A stretch of 64,000 nucleotides of DNA from Phascolarctos cinereus (GCF_002099425.1 NW_018343982.1:14548501-14612500), one strand, 5' to 3'. Counted from the first letter of the stretch, positions 11,240-21,462 are shown. The notes: generated from the sequence alone by a model not told the origin. Made by a program: numbers and translations.

Positions 11240-11485
11240 GGAAGGTAGCTAGGTGGAATAGTGGATAGAGCCCGGGGCTTGGAGTCAGGAAGACCTGAGT
11301 TCAAATTCAGCCTCAGACACTAACTGTGTGTGCTCCTGGGCAAGTCACTTAATCTCTGTCTGCCTCAGTTTCCCTCAAGCATAAAATGAAGTTCATAATA
11401 ACTCTCAGGGTTGTCAAGAAGAATCAAATGAGATAACATGCACAGTGCCTGGCACATCATAGAGACTTAATAAATGCGTATTCCC
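11240..11485 (+). mobile_element. CORE-SINE, L2/MIR-tailed type
   Basis: Head 'gtagctaggtggaatagtgg', CORE, then 'gggttgtcaagaagaatcaa' and 'cagtgcctggcacatcatag' ending 'aataaatgcgta'. The tail is L2-like rather than RTE-like. Confidence 0.9.
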
Positions 11486-11521
11486 TTCTTCTATTCCCTA
11501 AAGTTAAAGGGGCCAAACAAT

Positions 11522-11690
11522 CTAGAATGGAGTTTCTTAACCAGTTTTTATGTTATGGCTCCCTTTGGCAGTCTGATAAACCCTATGTACCTCTTCTCAA
11601 AATAGTGTTTTTAAATGTATAAAATAAAATACGTATGATTACAAAGGAAACCAATTATATTGAAGTACAGCTATCAAAATATGATTTCAA
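11522..11690. mobile_element. hAT-like element, one end missing
   Basis: Begins 'ggagtttcttaaccag', then 'ccctttggcagtctgataaa' and 'gaaaccaattatattgaagt'. Same family as 63283-63462. Confidence 0.55.
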
Positions 11691-12065
11691 GAGGGTGGCT
11701 CTGGCTGTTGACCCTTACAGTAGTAGCTAATGACCTAGGAATGTTTTTGGTTTGAATTCTGGCTGCCCTGGACTCTGCTTACTTCGAAGCTTATCTCCTG
11801 TGTATTGCCTCAGGAATGACTTGGGGCCCTTCCATTTCGATGTAGTCATCAAACTTGCCATGGTAGGAACAGAGAAGTTCAGTGCTCACCAGACCCAGTC
11901 TATCTTGATCCCCATCAGTGGTGCTGTCCTATGATCTACCACGGGAAAGCCATGCATTAAATCCAGACCATCTTCCTCAAGTGTAATCTTGGATTCAGAG
12001 GAATAGGTGGCATGAAGCATTTGGTCGATTTTTCAGTTTGTCTTTTTTCTTTTATCTTGAGGACA

Positions 12066-12066
<1 letters not shown>
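11691..12066. other. Unclassified intergenic sequence
   Basis: No repeat or gene recognised. Confidence 0.35.

Positions 12067-12096
<30 letters not shown>
12067..12096. repeat. Poly(C) homopolymer, 30 nt
   Basis: Thirty consecutive C residues. Long C runs are rare in vertebrate DNA; the opposite strand could form a G-quadruplex. The exact length may be an assembly uncertainty. Confidence 0.95.
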
Positions 12097-12099
<3 letters not shown>

Positions 12100-12130
12100 C
12101 GCCACTGATGCTTCCCTTTTATTACAATAC

Positions 12131-12247
12131 AAGGGTGAGGAAGCTATGCCTTGAGGCCACGTGTGACTTTTTAGGTCCTCAAGTGTGACCCTTTGACTGA
12201 ATTCAAACTTCACATGTGGCCTCGAGGCCGCAGGTTCCCCAACCCTG
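12131..12247. mobile_element. hAT-like MITE with clear terminal inverted repeats
   Basis: The left end 'agggtgaggaagctatgcct' and the right end (read in reverse 'cagggttggggaacctgcgg') are inverted copies, extending into 'tgaggccac'. Both arms carry the 'ggtcctcaagtgtgaccctt' type of sequence known from marsupial hAT elements. About 117 bp, so the centre has been lost. Confidence 0.7.
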
Positions 12248-12464
12248 CATTAGATGATACATTAATTTAAAGCAAAGGACATTTAGTTAAGACAGAATAA
12301 CAAGGAATATAATAAGGAAAATCATCTTCCCCAAATACACAGAGATGAATGCACTCTCCCTTAGAATCCCAAACCTCGAGTGAAAAAGCGGACAACTCAT
12401 GCCTAGGATTGTATCTCCCTATGCTTCCCTATCTCTGAAGCTACTGCTTGTTGCTGCCTTGAAG

Positions 12465-12545
12465 AGTGGGGACTCAGTTTCCTTCTTTGTAAAATGACTG
12501 GGTGGGCTAGCTATGATGCCTTCCAGCTCTGAATCCCAAGATCCT
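12465..12545 (+). mobile_element. MIR 3' fragment
   Basis: 'actcagtttccttctttgta' to 'atgccttccagctctgaatc'. Confidence 0.7.
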
Positions 12546-12779
12546 GTATTCACACTCTGCCCTCCAGTAGGGACAGTCCTTCTCATCAATAATCTTAGAA
12601 CAGTGGTAACAGATCAAAAAGGAAAAGATGGGAGTGAAAACTGTCAACTTTGACAGCTGACCACCACATTTTTCTGAGGAAGAGGGTCTTTATCCTCTAG
12701 CAGACAGATAGATATCCCTTCCCCTCCCCCTTTCCCTTCCCCCACCTCCAGCCACACCCCCTGCTTTCTGCTGTCTTGT

Positions 12780-13190
12780 CCTCACCACATATATGTTTTA
12801 TTTTCAAGCTGTTCGGTTTTCATGAGCAACTCATGGTGTCTTTCACCATCTGTGAGAGGCTCCGTTGGTTGCCATGACTACAGATGGGCTCTTCTATTCA
12901 ATCAGCAAACTTTGAAGTTGACTTGGGCTCATCACACAGCAAAGATTCAGCCTGATAATTGCAGGGATTTAGGATGCAAATTAGTCCTTTCTTTTATTCC
13001 TAATGAAACCTTTGTCCATCTGCTTTTGTCCTCTTCACTTAGACAAGGACCTAAAGCCTATTCAGACACAGCACACTTAAACTCTGGGGAACTGGGTGAA
13101 CTTTTATGAAGTCCAAGCCCCCATTAATCCCACTGAGAAATCAAAACTGTAATAGATGAAAACAGTTAAGAGAGGTTGACTAAATGAGAA
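12780..13190. other. Repeat-free block with regulatory-type motifs
   Basis: No repeat recognised. Contains GTTGCCATGAC (12868-12878, like an RFX X-box half) and a perfect POU octamer ATGCAAAT (12974-12981). Candidate conserved noncoding element; conservation cannot be judged from one sequence. Confidence 0.35.
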
Positions 13191-13204
13191 CATTTCCTAA
13201 AGAA

Positions 13205-13300
13205 CACTGGGCTGGGAGGTGGGAGAGCTGGATTCTGGTCTAACACAAGACAGCTGAGTGACTCTGGGCTAGTCACTTCCCATCCCTGAATTTTGGCTTC
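13205..13300 (+). mobile_element. MIR fragment
   Basis: 'gagagctggattctggtcta' and 'gagtgactctgggctagtca'. Confidence 0.7.
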
Positions 13301-13309
13301 AGACAATTT

Positions 13310-13440
13310 CAGAGATCATATTCTGAAGCTGAGAAGGACTTTAGAGAGCCCCTTTGTCTAATGCCCCTTATTTTACAATTGAGAAGCTGAGGTTCAGGGT
13401 CAGGAAGTAACTAATCAAAGACAGCTAATCGGGCTGATTA
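13310..13440 (-). mobile_element. MIR fragment
   Basis: 'gaagctgagaaggactttag', 'ttattttacaattgagaagc'. Confidence 0.6.
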
Positions 13441-13639
13441 AGGAAAAGCTGATCCTCTAGGGCCCTTTTCGTTACACCCCACTCAGGTGTGAAATAAATC
13501 TTTTGGACTAGAGGACATCTAAGACCCTATCCAGATCAAAAAACTTGCATTGATTCCTGGGTTTTGAGGGCCTTTCTCCATCCAAAAAGTATGATTTTGG
13601 TGATTAAAGATAAAGGTAAATAGATGAGCAATTCAATGA

Positions 13640-14162
13640 AACTCAGCAACATTTAATAAGTACCTACTATGCTCCTATTAGGCAAGAAAGGAAGAGACAG
13701 AGAGAGAGACAGACAGAGACACACAGAGAGAGAGACACAGAGAAGGAGGGAGGAAGGAAGGAAGAAAAGAAGAAAAGCACCCATTACCCTTAAGGGAAGT
13801 ATTCTATTATAACATGCACATATAAGGGAATGCAAATTTATACAAAGTAGTTTCTGGAGGTAGGGGAAGCATCTTGTGTAGGAAGAAGCACTTGCACTGA
13901 GCTTTAATGATATTAGGGATAAGAAAAGATAGAGGTGAACAGGGAGATAATTCCAGGCATGGAGCAGACAGAGCCTGCATGAACTCTTGGGAGTGAAAGA
14001 CAGAATGTTGTATTCTGGAAACAGTTGCAAGTGGTAGAGCAGTTCTGAAGGGGAGGAATGTGAACTGTCTGGAAAAACAGATTGGAGTCAGACTAGGAGG
14101 AGGCAGTAAGGAGCCTCTGAGGCATCTGGAGCAGAGGAATGATAGTCACACCTGTGTTTTGG
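13640..14162 (-). mobile_element. L2-type LINE 3' region, part 1
   Basis: Starts with antisense L2 3' terminus 'aacatttaataagtacctac'. A purine-rich simple tract lies at 13686-13777. It then reads through 'taattccaggcatggagcag' to 'gatagtcacacctgtgtttt'. The element resumes at 14557 after a 7SL insertion. Confidence 0.75.
13686..13777. repeat. GA-rich simple sequence
   Basis: Imperfect GA, GACA and GGAA repeats on the plus strand. Confidence 0.9.
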
Positions 14163-14457
14163 GAATGGTAAATTTGCAGACACCTGTAATCCCTGCTACC
14201 CTAAAGGCTGAGACTGGTAGATCTCTTGAGGAGTTCAGAACTACAATAAGGCTAAAGCTAATCTGCCATCCACACTAAGGCTAGCACTAATATGTGGACC
14301 CTGAGGGGCAGGACCACTAGGCTGCCTAAGGAGGAGTAAATCTGTTTACATCAGACAGATGGAGCAGGCTAATGCTTCCTTACTGATCAGTATCAGAGTT
14401 GGCCTGAGGGGCAGTTCTTGGGGAGACAGGCAGAGATAGAGAGGCCCAGGCTCGATT
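14163..14457 (+). pseudogene. 7SL (SRP RNA) processed pseudogene, near full length
   Basis: 7SL RNA is the scaffold of the signal recognition particle. The 295-bp segment follows human 7SL from end to end: 'cctgtaatccctgctaccct' (Alu domain), 'gaggagttcag', 'ccacactaaggctagcacta', 'gtggaccctgaggggcagg', 'aggctgcctaaggaggagta' (helix 6 region, GGAG loop kept), then 'ggagcaggctaatgcttcct' and 'ctgatcagta' (helix 8 region). The central S domain is present, so this is a copy of the whole RNA, not an Alu-like SINE. An A-rich tail follows at once, and the whole lies inside an L2 relic, so it is a LINE-mediated retrocopy. The first 20 nt are strongly altered by CpG decay. Probably not functional. 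Confidence 0.9.
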
Positions 14458-14490
14458 GAAAAACAAACAAACAAATAAATAAATGAATGA

Positions 14491-14554
<64 letters not shown>

Positions 14555-14556
14555 AA
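14458..14556. repeat. A-rich tail grown into (GATA)n
   Basis: Passes from AAAAC and AAAT units to GAAT and then about 15 GATA units (14491-14552). This is the decayed poly(A) tail of the 7SL copy. Confidence 0.95.
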
Positions 14557-14800
14557 GGAATGTCCATTTGGTAGTTCTGCAAATGGTGCATTGGAGAGGG
14601 CAAGGAATTGGTTGGAGGCAGGGAAACAATTTAGGAGGCCATTACAATAGTCCACGTGAAAGATGATAAGGGCTGAGCCAGGGCCATTTGAGTATAGAGA
14701 AGGGGATGACAGGAAAGAGATATTGGTTTGGTAGAATTCACAGGACAAAACAAGATTCTCTAAGAGTAGACTTGGGACTAGAATTAGCTGGCAGATTAAA
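14557..14800 (-). mobile_element. L2-type LINE 3' region, part 2
   Basis: Continues the element broken at 14162: 'gaggcagggaaacaatttag', 'aggccattacaatagtccac', 'gaaagatgataagggctgag'. Confidence 0.75.
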
Positions 14801-14932
14801 AGTTCTCTTATGGGATAAAACAGGCAAAAGTCAAATACAGAAAGCCAACCAAGCACCTTACAACAGTGTCTTTCAAAGATAAATGTGCCTAGTCATGTAC
14901 TGTTGTACATGACTTAACTTTTTTTTTAATCT

Positions 14933-15077
14933 TTTTAGGCAATTGGGGTTAAGTGACTTGTCCAGGATCACACAGCTAGTAAGTGTCAAGTGTTTGGTCG
15001 GAGGCCGAATTTGAACTCAGGTCCTCCTGATTTCAGGGCCGGTGTGCTATCCGCTGCTCCACCTAGCTGCCCCTAGT
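14933..15077 (-). mobile_element. CORE-SINE, short A-tailed type
   Basis: Antisense, from T-rich tail through 'aggcaattggggttaagtga' to 'gctgctccacctagctgccc'. Target duplication CTTAACTTTT at 14923-14932 and 15078-15087. Confidence 0.92.
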
Positions 15078-15249
15078 CTTAACTTTTGTGACCATTTTTG
15101 AAGCTTGATCAGATTGCAGAGAGAATCAATCAGGGCAAGTTTCATACTAAGAAAACAAGTTTTTCAATTGGAAAGTTCAAGTGCAGTTGAGAGGTTTAAG
15201 AACCTTTTCTGTGACTATATCCATTTAACAAACTCATTCTACTTGACCA

Positions 15250-15420
15250 ATGAGGCAGTGAGCCAAGAGCACTGAATCTGGAATCAGAGGACCTGGCTTT
15301 GAATATTGGCTGTGACAGTCACTCCTTGTGTGAATTTGAGGAAATCACTTATTCCCTGGGCCTCTCTTTTCTTTTCGGTAATGATAGGGACTTAGCCTTC
15401 TGACTCTTAATTCATCATCC
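15250..15420 (+). mobile_element. MIR/Ther SINE
   Basis: 'gaatctggaatcagaggacc', 'cttgtgtgaatttgaggaaa', ending near 'cttctgactcttaattc'. Confidence 0.7.
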
Positions 15421-15799
15421 TATGACTTTCTCAATGCCCAGGCACTTGGGAACTGGCACTCGGTTGGTAGTGGGGTGTGAAGAAAAAAGCATAAGGGACA
15501 GCCCCTATGCCTTTGAGAAGCAATCAAAAATAACAGTAAAATATACACTGTAAATATATGCACACACAGAGCAGTATGCCCCCAGTTCCAATACTCAAGA
15601 CAAGCAGTAATTGCAGTCCAAGTTCTCCAGTGTTTGGAGAGATTTTCCAAGGAAGGCTCTGGGGGGAAGACAAGGGGTGAGCTGTGCTTTTGAGAGAGGA
15701 GGAGGATTTGAACCTACAGGAATTTCTGGGTGAATTGGAAGGGCAGGGTAAGGGCGGGGAGATGGAGGGTGCTAAAGGGAAGGGCCTCTATGTTAGTAC

Positions 15800-15975
15800 C
15801 TTTAGACTTGGGGTAATTTTAGCAATGCCTTGGCTTTTTTCTTGTCTTCTCCCTCCACCTTTTTTGGCACCTTCACTTTTGTCCTCCAGTCGCCAATGCC
15901 TTCATGTTGCTTCATAGTTGCCCACATCTCCAGTGGGTTGTGCTCAACCTTCTTCCAAAATATACCAGCCTTGTA
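15800..15975 (-). other. Unrecognised antisense reading frame (possible pseudogene piece)
   Basis: Read in reverse from about 15972 there is a lysine-rich frame of about 57 codons. It contains the words IFWKKVEHNP, EMWATMKQHE, GDWRTKVKVP and EDKKKAKALL, then a stop near 15800. The wording looks protein-like and I see no repeat here, but I do not recognise a family. No splice sites or upstream continuation are evident. It could be a processed pseudogene remnant or chance. Confidence 0.25.
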
Positions 15976-16034
15976 CTCCATCCTTGGGCAATTTGATCAA
16001 TTGATTTATGTATAATTAGGTGTAAATTAGGGTT

Positions 16035-16125
16035 AGAGCTCAGTATTCTCATCTATAAAATGAGAGGTTGGACTAAATAAATGATCTTTAATTTCCCTTC
16101 CATTTCTAAGATTATGACCCTACGT
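16035..16125 (+). mobile_element. MIR 3' fragment
   Basis: 'ctcatctataaaatgagagg' then 'cccttccatttctaagatta'. Confidence 0.65.
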
Positions 16126-16134
16126 CCTTACATG

Positions 16135-16688
16135 GAAAAGACAGCTTTCTAGTACTGACTGGTTGATCTTGGCGTAACCAATCTATCTAAACGTACTAAC
16201 TTCATAAATGAATTCAAAGGAGATACTATTTATAAAGTGCTTTATAAATAAATGCTGACATACCTTAAAATTTCAGCTATCATTGTTAATTATTAAATTA
16301 TCTAATTAGAATCCATGGCCCTGCATGATTCTCTAGACCCCTGGAGATGCAGCCTGTAGATTGACTCCAATATCACCTAAAACAAGATAGTTTCTTTTCC
16401 TCAGATTATGCTGGCTCCATTTTCCCTCCTGCTTTGGGATTGACCCCAGCTAAGTGATCTGGATGAACCCGTCCATCCATTCTACAATCTCAAACTAACC
16501 TGTAGCCAATCAATGTTCCTGAGCACTGTTACTCCATCCATCCATTCCTGCTTAATCACTACATCCCTGAGGAACACAGCCCAACTTGATACAAAAGAAA
16601 GAAAAGGGAACACAGGATGACACTTTCTGCAGGAGAAATAGAGACATCCTGAGTAAATATCATTTCTCCTTCAGGAGTATATATGAAG
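16135..16688. other. Unclassified intergenic sequence
   Basis: A trace of SINE tail ('aagtgctttataaataaatg') near 16240. The rest shows no recognisable feature. Confidence 0.35.
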
Positions 16689-16702
16689 AGTTCTAAAATT
16701 TT

Positions 16703-16703
<1 letters not shown>

Positions 16704-16756
<53 letters not shown>

Positions 16757-16828
16757 TTTTTGTAGGCAATTAGGGTTAAATGACTTGCCCAGGGTCACAC
16801 AGCTAGTAAGTGTTTGAGGGCAGATAAA
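16704..16828 (-). mobile_element. 5'-truncated short CORE-SINE with (CT)n tail
   Basis: 'gtaggcaattagggttaaat' to 'agctagtaagtgtttgaggg' antisense, preceded by a 48-bp (CT)n tract at 16706-16753 where the T-rich tail is expected. Near-identical flanks AGTTCTAAAATTTTT (16689-16703) and AGTTCTATAATTTTTT (16829-16844) are the target duplication. Confidence 0.88.
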
Positions 16829-16849
16829 AGTTCTATAATTTTTTCAAAA

Positions 16850-16990
16850 ATACTTTGTGCATTCCTGCTACCCTTTTGCACATGTGACTGCCATCACCTG
16901 GAATACCTTCCTTGCTCATCACTATCTATCTTGAAAATCTATCCATCCTTTAAGTCTGATCTAAGCAAGGCCTAAGTCAGGCCAGTCTGG
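16850..16990 (+). mobile_element. L2 LINE fragment
   Basis: 'gccatcacctggaataccttcc' region and 'ctatccatcctttaagtctg'. Confidence 0.65.
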
Positions 16991-17321
16991 TGGTTCATGA
17001 TCAATATTAGAATGAAATGAGACTCCCATTATCCATATAACATTCAATGTTTACTTAGCTATCACATAGAAAAGATATTAGGCAAGAATACAGCATTGAT
17101 TCAGTTGGATACAACTCGCTGCTTCTACTTTCCCCATGGTGCGTGTTATTGCCGAGACTGGAACTGACTCCTCTTGCACTGTGCTTTTGTGTTTAGGGGA
17201 CTAGGAAGCTGTCTCAGTAGCTTACGCTTTATTGCCGAGGACCAAAATCAGGCTCAAGGATGATTTCATTACCTTAATAGGAAAAACCATCCTAGTCTGC
17301 ATGGAGTAGATGTTGTTCCTA

Positions 17322-17440
17322 TAGCAAAGCAACATTTATTAAGTACCTACTGCGTCCAAGCCCTGTGCTAGGTAACAGAGATATAAGTATAATGAATGAA
17401 ACAATAGCGATTCACAAGGAGCTTATGACAAAGGTCACCT
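17322..17440 (-). mobile_element. L2 LINE 3' end
   Basis: 'caacatttattaagtaccta', 'agccctgtgctaggtaacag', 'caaggagcttatgac'. Confidence 0.8.
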
Positions 17441-17529
17441 CAAGTCTGTGAAATTAATGATCATGTTAGCAGGCACTGGGAGCAATCTCCTGTGAGTAAC
17501 TACAAAAATGATCAATCTTATAACAGTAC

Positions 17530-17715
17530 TAACTCACATTTATCATAGTGCTTTTAGGCTTTTCTCACCAAGATTCTATGAGGTAGGTAAAGTATTATTA
17601 CTTCCATTTTACAGGAGAGAAAATTAAGGTACCTGGAGGTAAAATAATTTACCCCTAATTATCACACAACTAGTAAGTGTCTGAGGAAGGACTCAAGCTC
17701 CATGTGGTAGTCAAA
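17530..17715 (-). mobile_element. MIR SINE
   Basis: 'attctatgaggtaggtaaag', 'acttccattttacaggagag', 'cacacaactagtaagtgtct' in antisense order. Confidence 0.8.
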
Positions 17716-18355
17716 CACTGAAAGGACCTATGCCAAAAAAACCCTAAGTAATAATCTCTTTCCCTACACTTGTATGGGATAAAAGAAAGCCCAAGGCCCA
17801 TGTGCCTTGGGAAAGAGAAAGATGGAGATTTCAGGTAAAGTGGCTTTAAGGAATGTGACACTTCTTGGGGAAAAGCAACCCTACTGCTGTATGGAAGGTT
17901 GAGAAGCTCCAGACCAAGCCAAGAATTGCAGAAGGCATGAGAATTAACAGTACTGAATGTTTCAGTGTTTCAGGACATACAGAGTCATATTAAGTGATGA
18001 GCATATGGACTGAGAGAGTATGTCTAAGAGGGGCAGCAAGTATGTGGACAATAGATGAAGGAATCACACAGATTCCAGGAAGAAGAGGGTAAATTAGAGG
18101 TTGGACTGAGCTTGGGACATAAGATAGCAGTTTGGAAGGCAGGAACTTAACTAATTGGTTTTGTGAGATTTTAAGGACTGTACTGAACCACTCAAAGGAA
18201 GGGATATGGAATTGATTGTAGTGTTAGAAAAGGAACTATTTCTACTGTCTTGCTACTTTTCACCTTTAAAAAAAACTACTTTTAACATATCTGTTTGGTG
18301 GACACTGCCTTTGTTAGCCTTGGTGCTTGCAGGGGACTAGAGACCCTTTGAAAGA
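17716..18355. other. Unclassified intergenic sequence
   Basis: Nothing recognised. Confidence 0.35.
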
Positions 18356-18500
18356 CATGAATGAATGAATGAAAAAGCATTTATTAAGCTAATAAGCACT
18401 TACTCTGTGCAAATCCCTGTGCTAAGCACTAAGGAGACAAGTAGGAAAGTAAGGAAGACTTTTCTCTATTCACATTCTAATGGGAGAGATAACACATATG
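18356..18500 (-). mobile_element. L2 LINE 3' end
   Basis: 'gaatgaatgaatgaaaaagc', 'actctgtgcaaatccctgtg', 'cacattctaatgggagagat'. Confidence 0.78.
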
Positions 18501-18896
18501 GAAGGTTTTAGCTGCAAGTCAGATGGGAAAGTCTCATGGTCCTTAGGATACAATGGTAAAGTAGATGACCGTTGCTCTTCTATGGTGTCATTTTCACTGA
18601 TAAAGTCATGCCAGTTTCTGATGTTGAACCATGTGACAATGCCAAGGTCTTTGGGAAAAAGGACTTCTTTTCTGAGTCTTTAAGAAATCTGTAGCACCTG
18701 AAGGAGCCGTGGCTAGGCTGCATCTCCACTGGGGCTGCTTCCCAGGATGATGGTTGCAGTTACTGCAGTACCATTCCCAAGGTCTTTGGGTTCAGGGTCC
18801 TTGACTTGCCAGCAGGGTCTGAAGGGAGGCAGTGGTCCAGGTGGTGATTGTGGATTGACTTACCTTCACATGCTACCTCCTATATCTGATCCAGAA
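18501..18896. other. Unresolved block, possibly an unnamed repeat
   Basis: CpG-poor, repeat-like wording ('tgtagcacctgaaggagccg', 'ggctgcatctccactggggc', and 'ccaaggtctttggg' occurring twice, near 18642 and 18777). I cannot place it. It lies between an L2 end and a marsupial retroposon. Confidence 0.3.
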
Positions 18897-19095
18897 TGCT
18901 GTTGTTTGTCCTTTGTTCTCGAAGAGGACCATGACATCAGGAAGATGATGCAATGACTCACAAGTGAATTGGATTTAAGTGAGGGAGAGCTGGGCAAGGT
19001 CACCAGCCTCCTCTGGAGTCATCCGGGTCCAGTGGCAAGACATAGATCAGGACAACTGGAGATGGCCCCACAGTCCAGAATGCAATGTTCCTGTG
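18897..19095 (+). mobile_element. Marsupial retroposon, 'gaagaggaccatgacatcag' family
   Basis: Shares the opening 'tgttgtttgtcctttgttct', then 'gaagaggaccatgacatcag', 'gaattggatttaagtgaggg' and 'caactggagatggcccc', with copies at 32105-32645 and 59583-59903. Library name not certain. Confidence 0.75.
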
Positions 19096-20005
19096 AAGGA
19101 AAAAATGAGCTGCAGAGATCATTGTTTTATTAGAGAGTAGTCCTAGCCCTTCCCAAATTGCACCTGGTCCATCTGTAAGAGGTCAGAGGTTACATTTGCA
19201 TCCCCCAAGGTGGTCTGCATGATTCTGGGTAGTCAATAACATAAATTGATTGAATGCACAAGTATGGGCTCCTTTTATATATTCCTAAATCATGATTGAA
19301 AAATTATTATTTCTTCCTTAGTTTTTCATCTGGACTGGGCCCTCCTGTGTGCAGAGAACATCATTCCAAAGTCAGCTTAAGGAGGTCCCCCATTCCCCAC
19401 CTAATGTGTTGCTGTTCTAAGGTACCTGTAGTAAGACCCATGGGGGTTTTCTTGAAGTGGGTCTACCCTGGGGTCAGAGAGAGAAAGGACACTGTGAATC
19501 AGCATCCTCCCCATGTCCTCTCCCTATAGTTACCTGGGTAGGCTTTGTGCACTTAGCTATACTTCAGGACCAAAGTGAGATCTGGCTTTGAAGTGGCCTT
19601 TGTTTTCTCTCTGAGTGGTGTTCTGTTTGCTTTAAATTACCATATGACATTTTTTCCCTCTCTCTTTTTTTTTTTTCTAGCCTGGATGATTTGCTTTCCT
19701 CCTTTAGTCTCTCACTGAGAGAGGCTCCTAGGAACAATGAGGACAAATTGCTTGATTGAATCAAAGCTAATGAGAAGCCAGAAAGACTGATCTTGTCTGA
19801 AAAGAAAGACTTTGAACTGGGAAAATGAAAAAAAAATCACCTTACTTTTTATAAGGACCTACAGAAGACCTAAAGTAATATAAGCATCCTGGTGGGGCCG
19901 TCCAGACTGAAGTTTATTAACATTTTGGGTAATGTTAGGCCTTCCTGTTCCTTTGGTTTCCCTGCTGGGTCTCACATATCAGGAGGAAATTGGACCAGTG
20001 GATGA
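19096..20005. other. Unclassified intergenic sequence
   Basis: No repeat or gene recognised; short T-rich runs near 19670. Open frames here have no recognisable product. Confidence 0.35.
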
Positions 20006-20011
20006 GCGAGA

Positions 20012-20205
20012 AGGTAGTGTGATGCAGTGGAGAGAACACTGGATTCAGAGTTGGAAGACCTGGGTTCAAATTCTGGCTCAGCTACTTATTAACTGTGTAG
20101 CCCTTAGTCATCTAATCTCTTTCAACCTTGGTTTCTCCATCTGTAAAATGAGAGGATTGTACAAGATAATCTCCAAGGCACCTTCCCAGTCCATATTCTA
20201 TCCAT
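20012..20205 (+). mobile_element. MIR/Ther SINE
   Basis: 'gtagtgtgatgcagtggaga', 'gttcaaattctggctcagct', 'ctccatctgtaaaatgagag'. Confidence 0.85.
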
Positions 20206-20261
20206 CATTTTATGCTGGTTTGCTTCAAAAGTCTCCTAGTTAGAGATGCTTCGCACAACTA

Positions 20262-20699
20262 TCGCTAAGGGGAGAATTTTTAACTAAACAATGAATAGAG
20301 GGGATCATAAGAGATAAAAGAGACAATTTTGATTACATAAAATTGAAAGCTTTTGCATAAGCATAAGCAATAGACTTACCAAAGGAATTGCCAATTGCAA
20401 ACCAAAAAAAAAACTCTTCACAGCAAATATACCTGACAAAAGTCTGATATAGGCCCAAGATCTAAAAGAAATTGATAGTTTACATATGAGCAAGAGTGAT
20501 ATTCCCCAATAAACATATGGGCAGAGGCTATGAGCTTGCAATTTTCCAAAAACGCAAGATATCATCAATCACATGAAATAATGCTTCAAATCACTAATAA
20601 TAAGAGAAATGCCCATTTAAAACGCTCAGAGGAGTTACCTCACACCCATTAGATTAGCAAAGATGACAAGAAATAAAAATAATAAATGTTGGAGTATCT
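20262..20699 (+). mobile_element. L1 ORF2 C-terminal piece
   Basis: 'agataaaagagacaattttg', 'ataaaattgaaagcttttgc', 'cattagattagcaaagatga' match the L1 ORF2 end. It stops abruptly where L2 text begins and resumes at 21463. Confidence 0.88.
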
Positions 20700-20916
20700 A
20701 GGGCCTTCTCATTCCGGGAACATCCTTCTTCCTTTTGTCTCTTCTCCCATTGGTGAGTTCTTCTCAGGGCTTCCATTTTGGGGAGGGAACCATGTTAGCC
20801 ATCCTTCATTCTCTTCCTAACCGACTCCCTCCTGGTACCTTCTACCCTACCTTTATCCCTCAGATTTCACTTCCCTCTTGTGTGTGGTCTTCCCCTATTA
20901 AAATCAATGTTAGCTC
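20700..20916 (+). mobile_element. L2-like LINE, part 1
   Basis: Pyrimidine-rich L2 3' region ending 'tattaaaatcaatgttagct', which equals the L2 'aatgtaagctccttgag' stretch that resumes at 21284. Confidence 0.55.
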
Positions 20917-21278
20917 ATTCTCAGCAATACAATGATCCCACACAACTCTGAAGGACCTATGATGAAAAATGCTATCCACCTCCAGAGAAAGAACTGATGG
21001 AGTCTGAATACAGATTGAAGCATACTGGGTTTTTTTTTTAACTTTCTTTATTTCTCTTGAGGGTTTTTTTTTGTTTGTGTTTTCTTTCACAACATGACAA
21101 ATGTGGAAATATATTTTGTATGATTGCACTTGTATAACCTTTATCAAATGGCTTGCCTTCTCAATGAGGGGATAGGAAAGAGAGAACAACAGAGAATTTG
21201 GAACTCAAAATTGTTAAAGAAAAAGGTCAAAAATTGTTTTTACATGAAATTGGAAAAAATAAAATATTTAGAAATTTA
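20917..21278 (+). mobile_element. 5'-truncated L1 3' end
   Basis: 'ctcagcaatacaatgatccc', 'gagaaagaactgatggagtc', 'cacaacatgacaaatgtgga', A-rich end. Flanked by an imperfect 17-bp duplication (20900-20916; about 21279-21295), so it is an insertion into L2. Confidence 0.92.
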
Positions 21279-21415
21279 AAAATGAATGTAAGCTCCTTGA
21301 AGTCAGACTGCCTTCCTTTTTGCTTGTATTTGTACCCCCAGCATTTAGCACAATTGCTGACACATAGTAAGTTCTTAATAAATACTTGTTCTCTGCCTAT
21401 CTGCCTGCCTTTGGA
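21279..21415 (+). mobile_element. L2 LINE 3' end, part 2
   Basis: 'aatgtaagctccttgaagtc', 'ccccagcatttagcacaatt', 'cacatagtaagttcttaata' and 'aatacttgtt' is the L2 3' terminus. Confidence 0.85.
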
Positions 21416-21462
21416 GGAGCAGGGGAAAACCAGGGACAATAATGAACAAGTAGCTGAGTCAC

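Noticed and set aside
13653-14030. 125-codon antisense frame with Ser-Leu repeats
   Set aside because: Lies over a GA-rich simple tract and an L2 relic; no family resemblance.
14163-14300. Alu or B1 SINE
   Set aside because: The S domain of 7SL is present and continuous, so it is a whole 7SL copy, not an Alu-like element.
14346-14856. Frames rich in Ile-Tyr-Leu-Ser
   Set aside because: Arise from the (GATA)n tail of the 7SL copy and adjoining L2.
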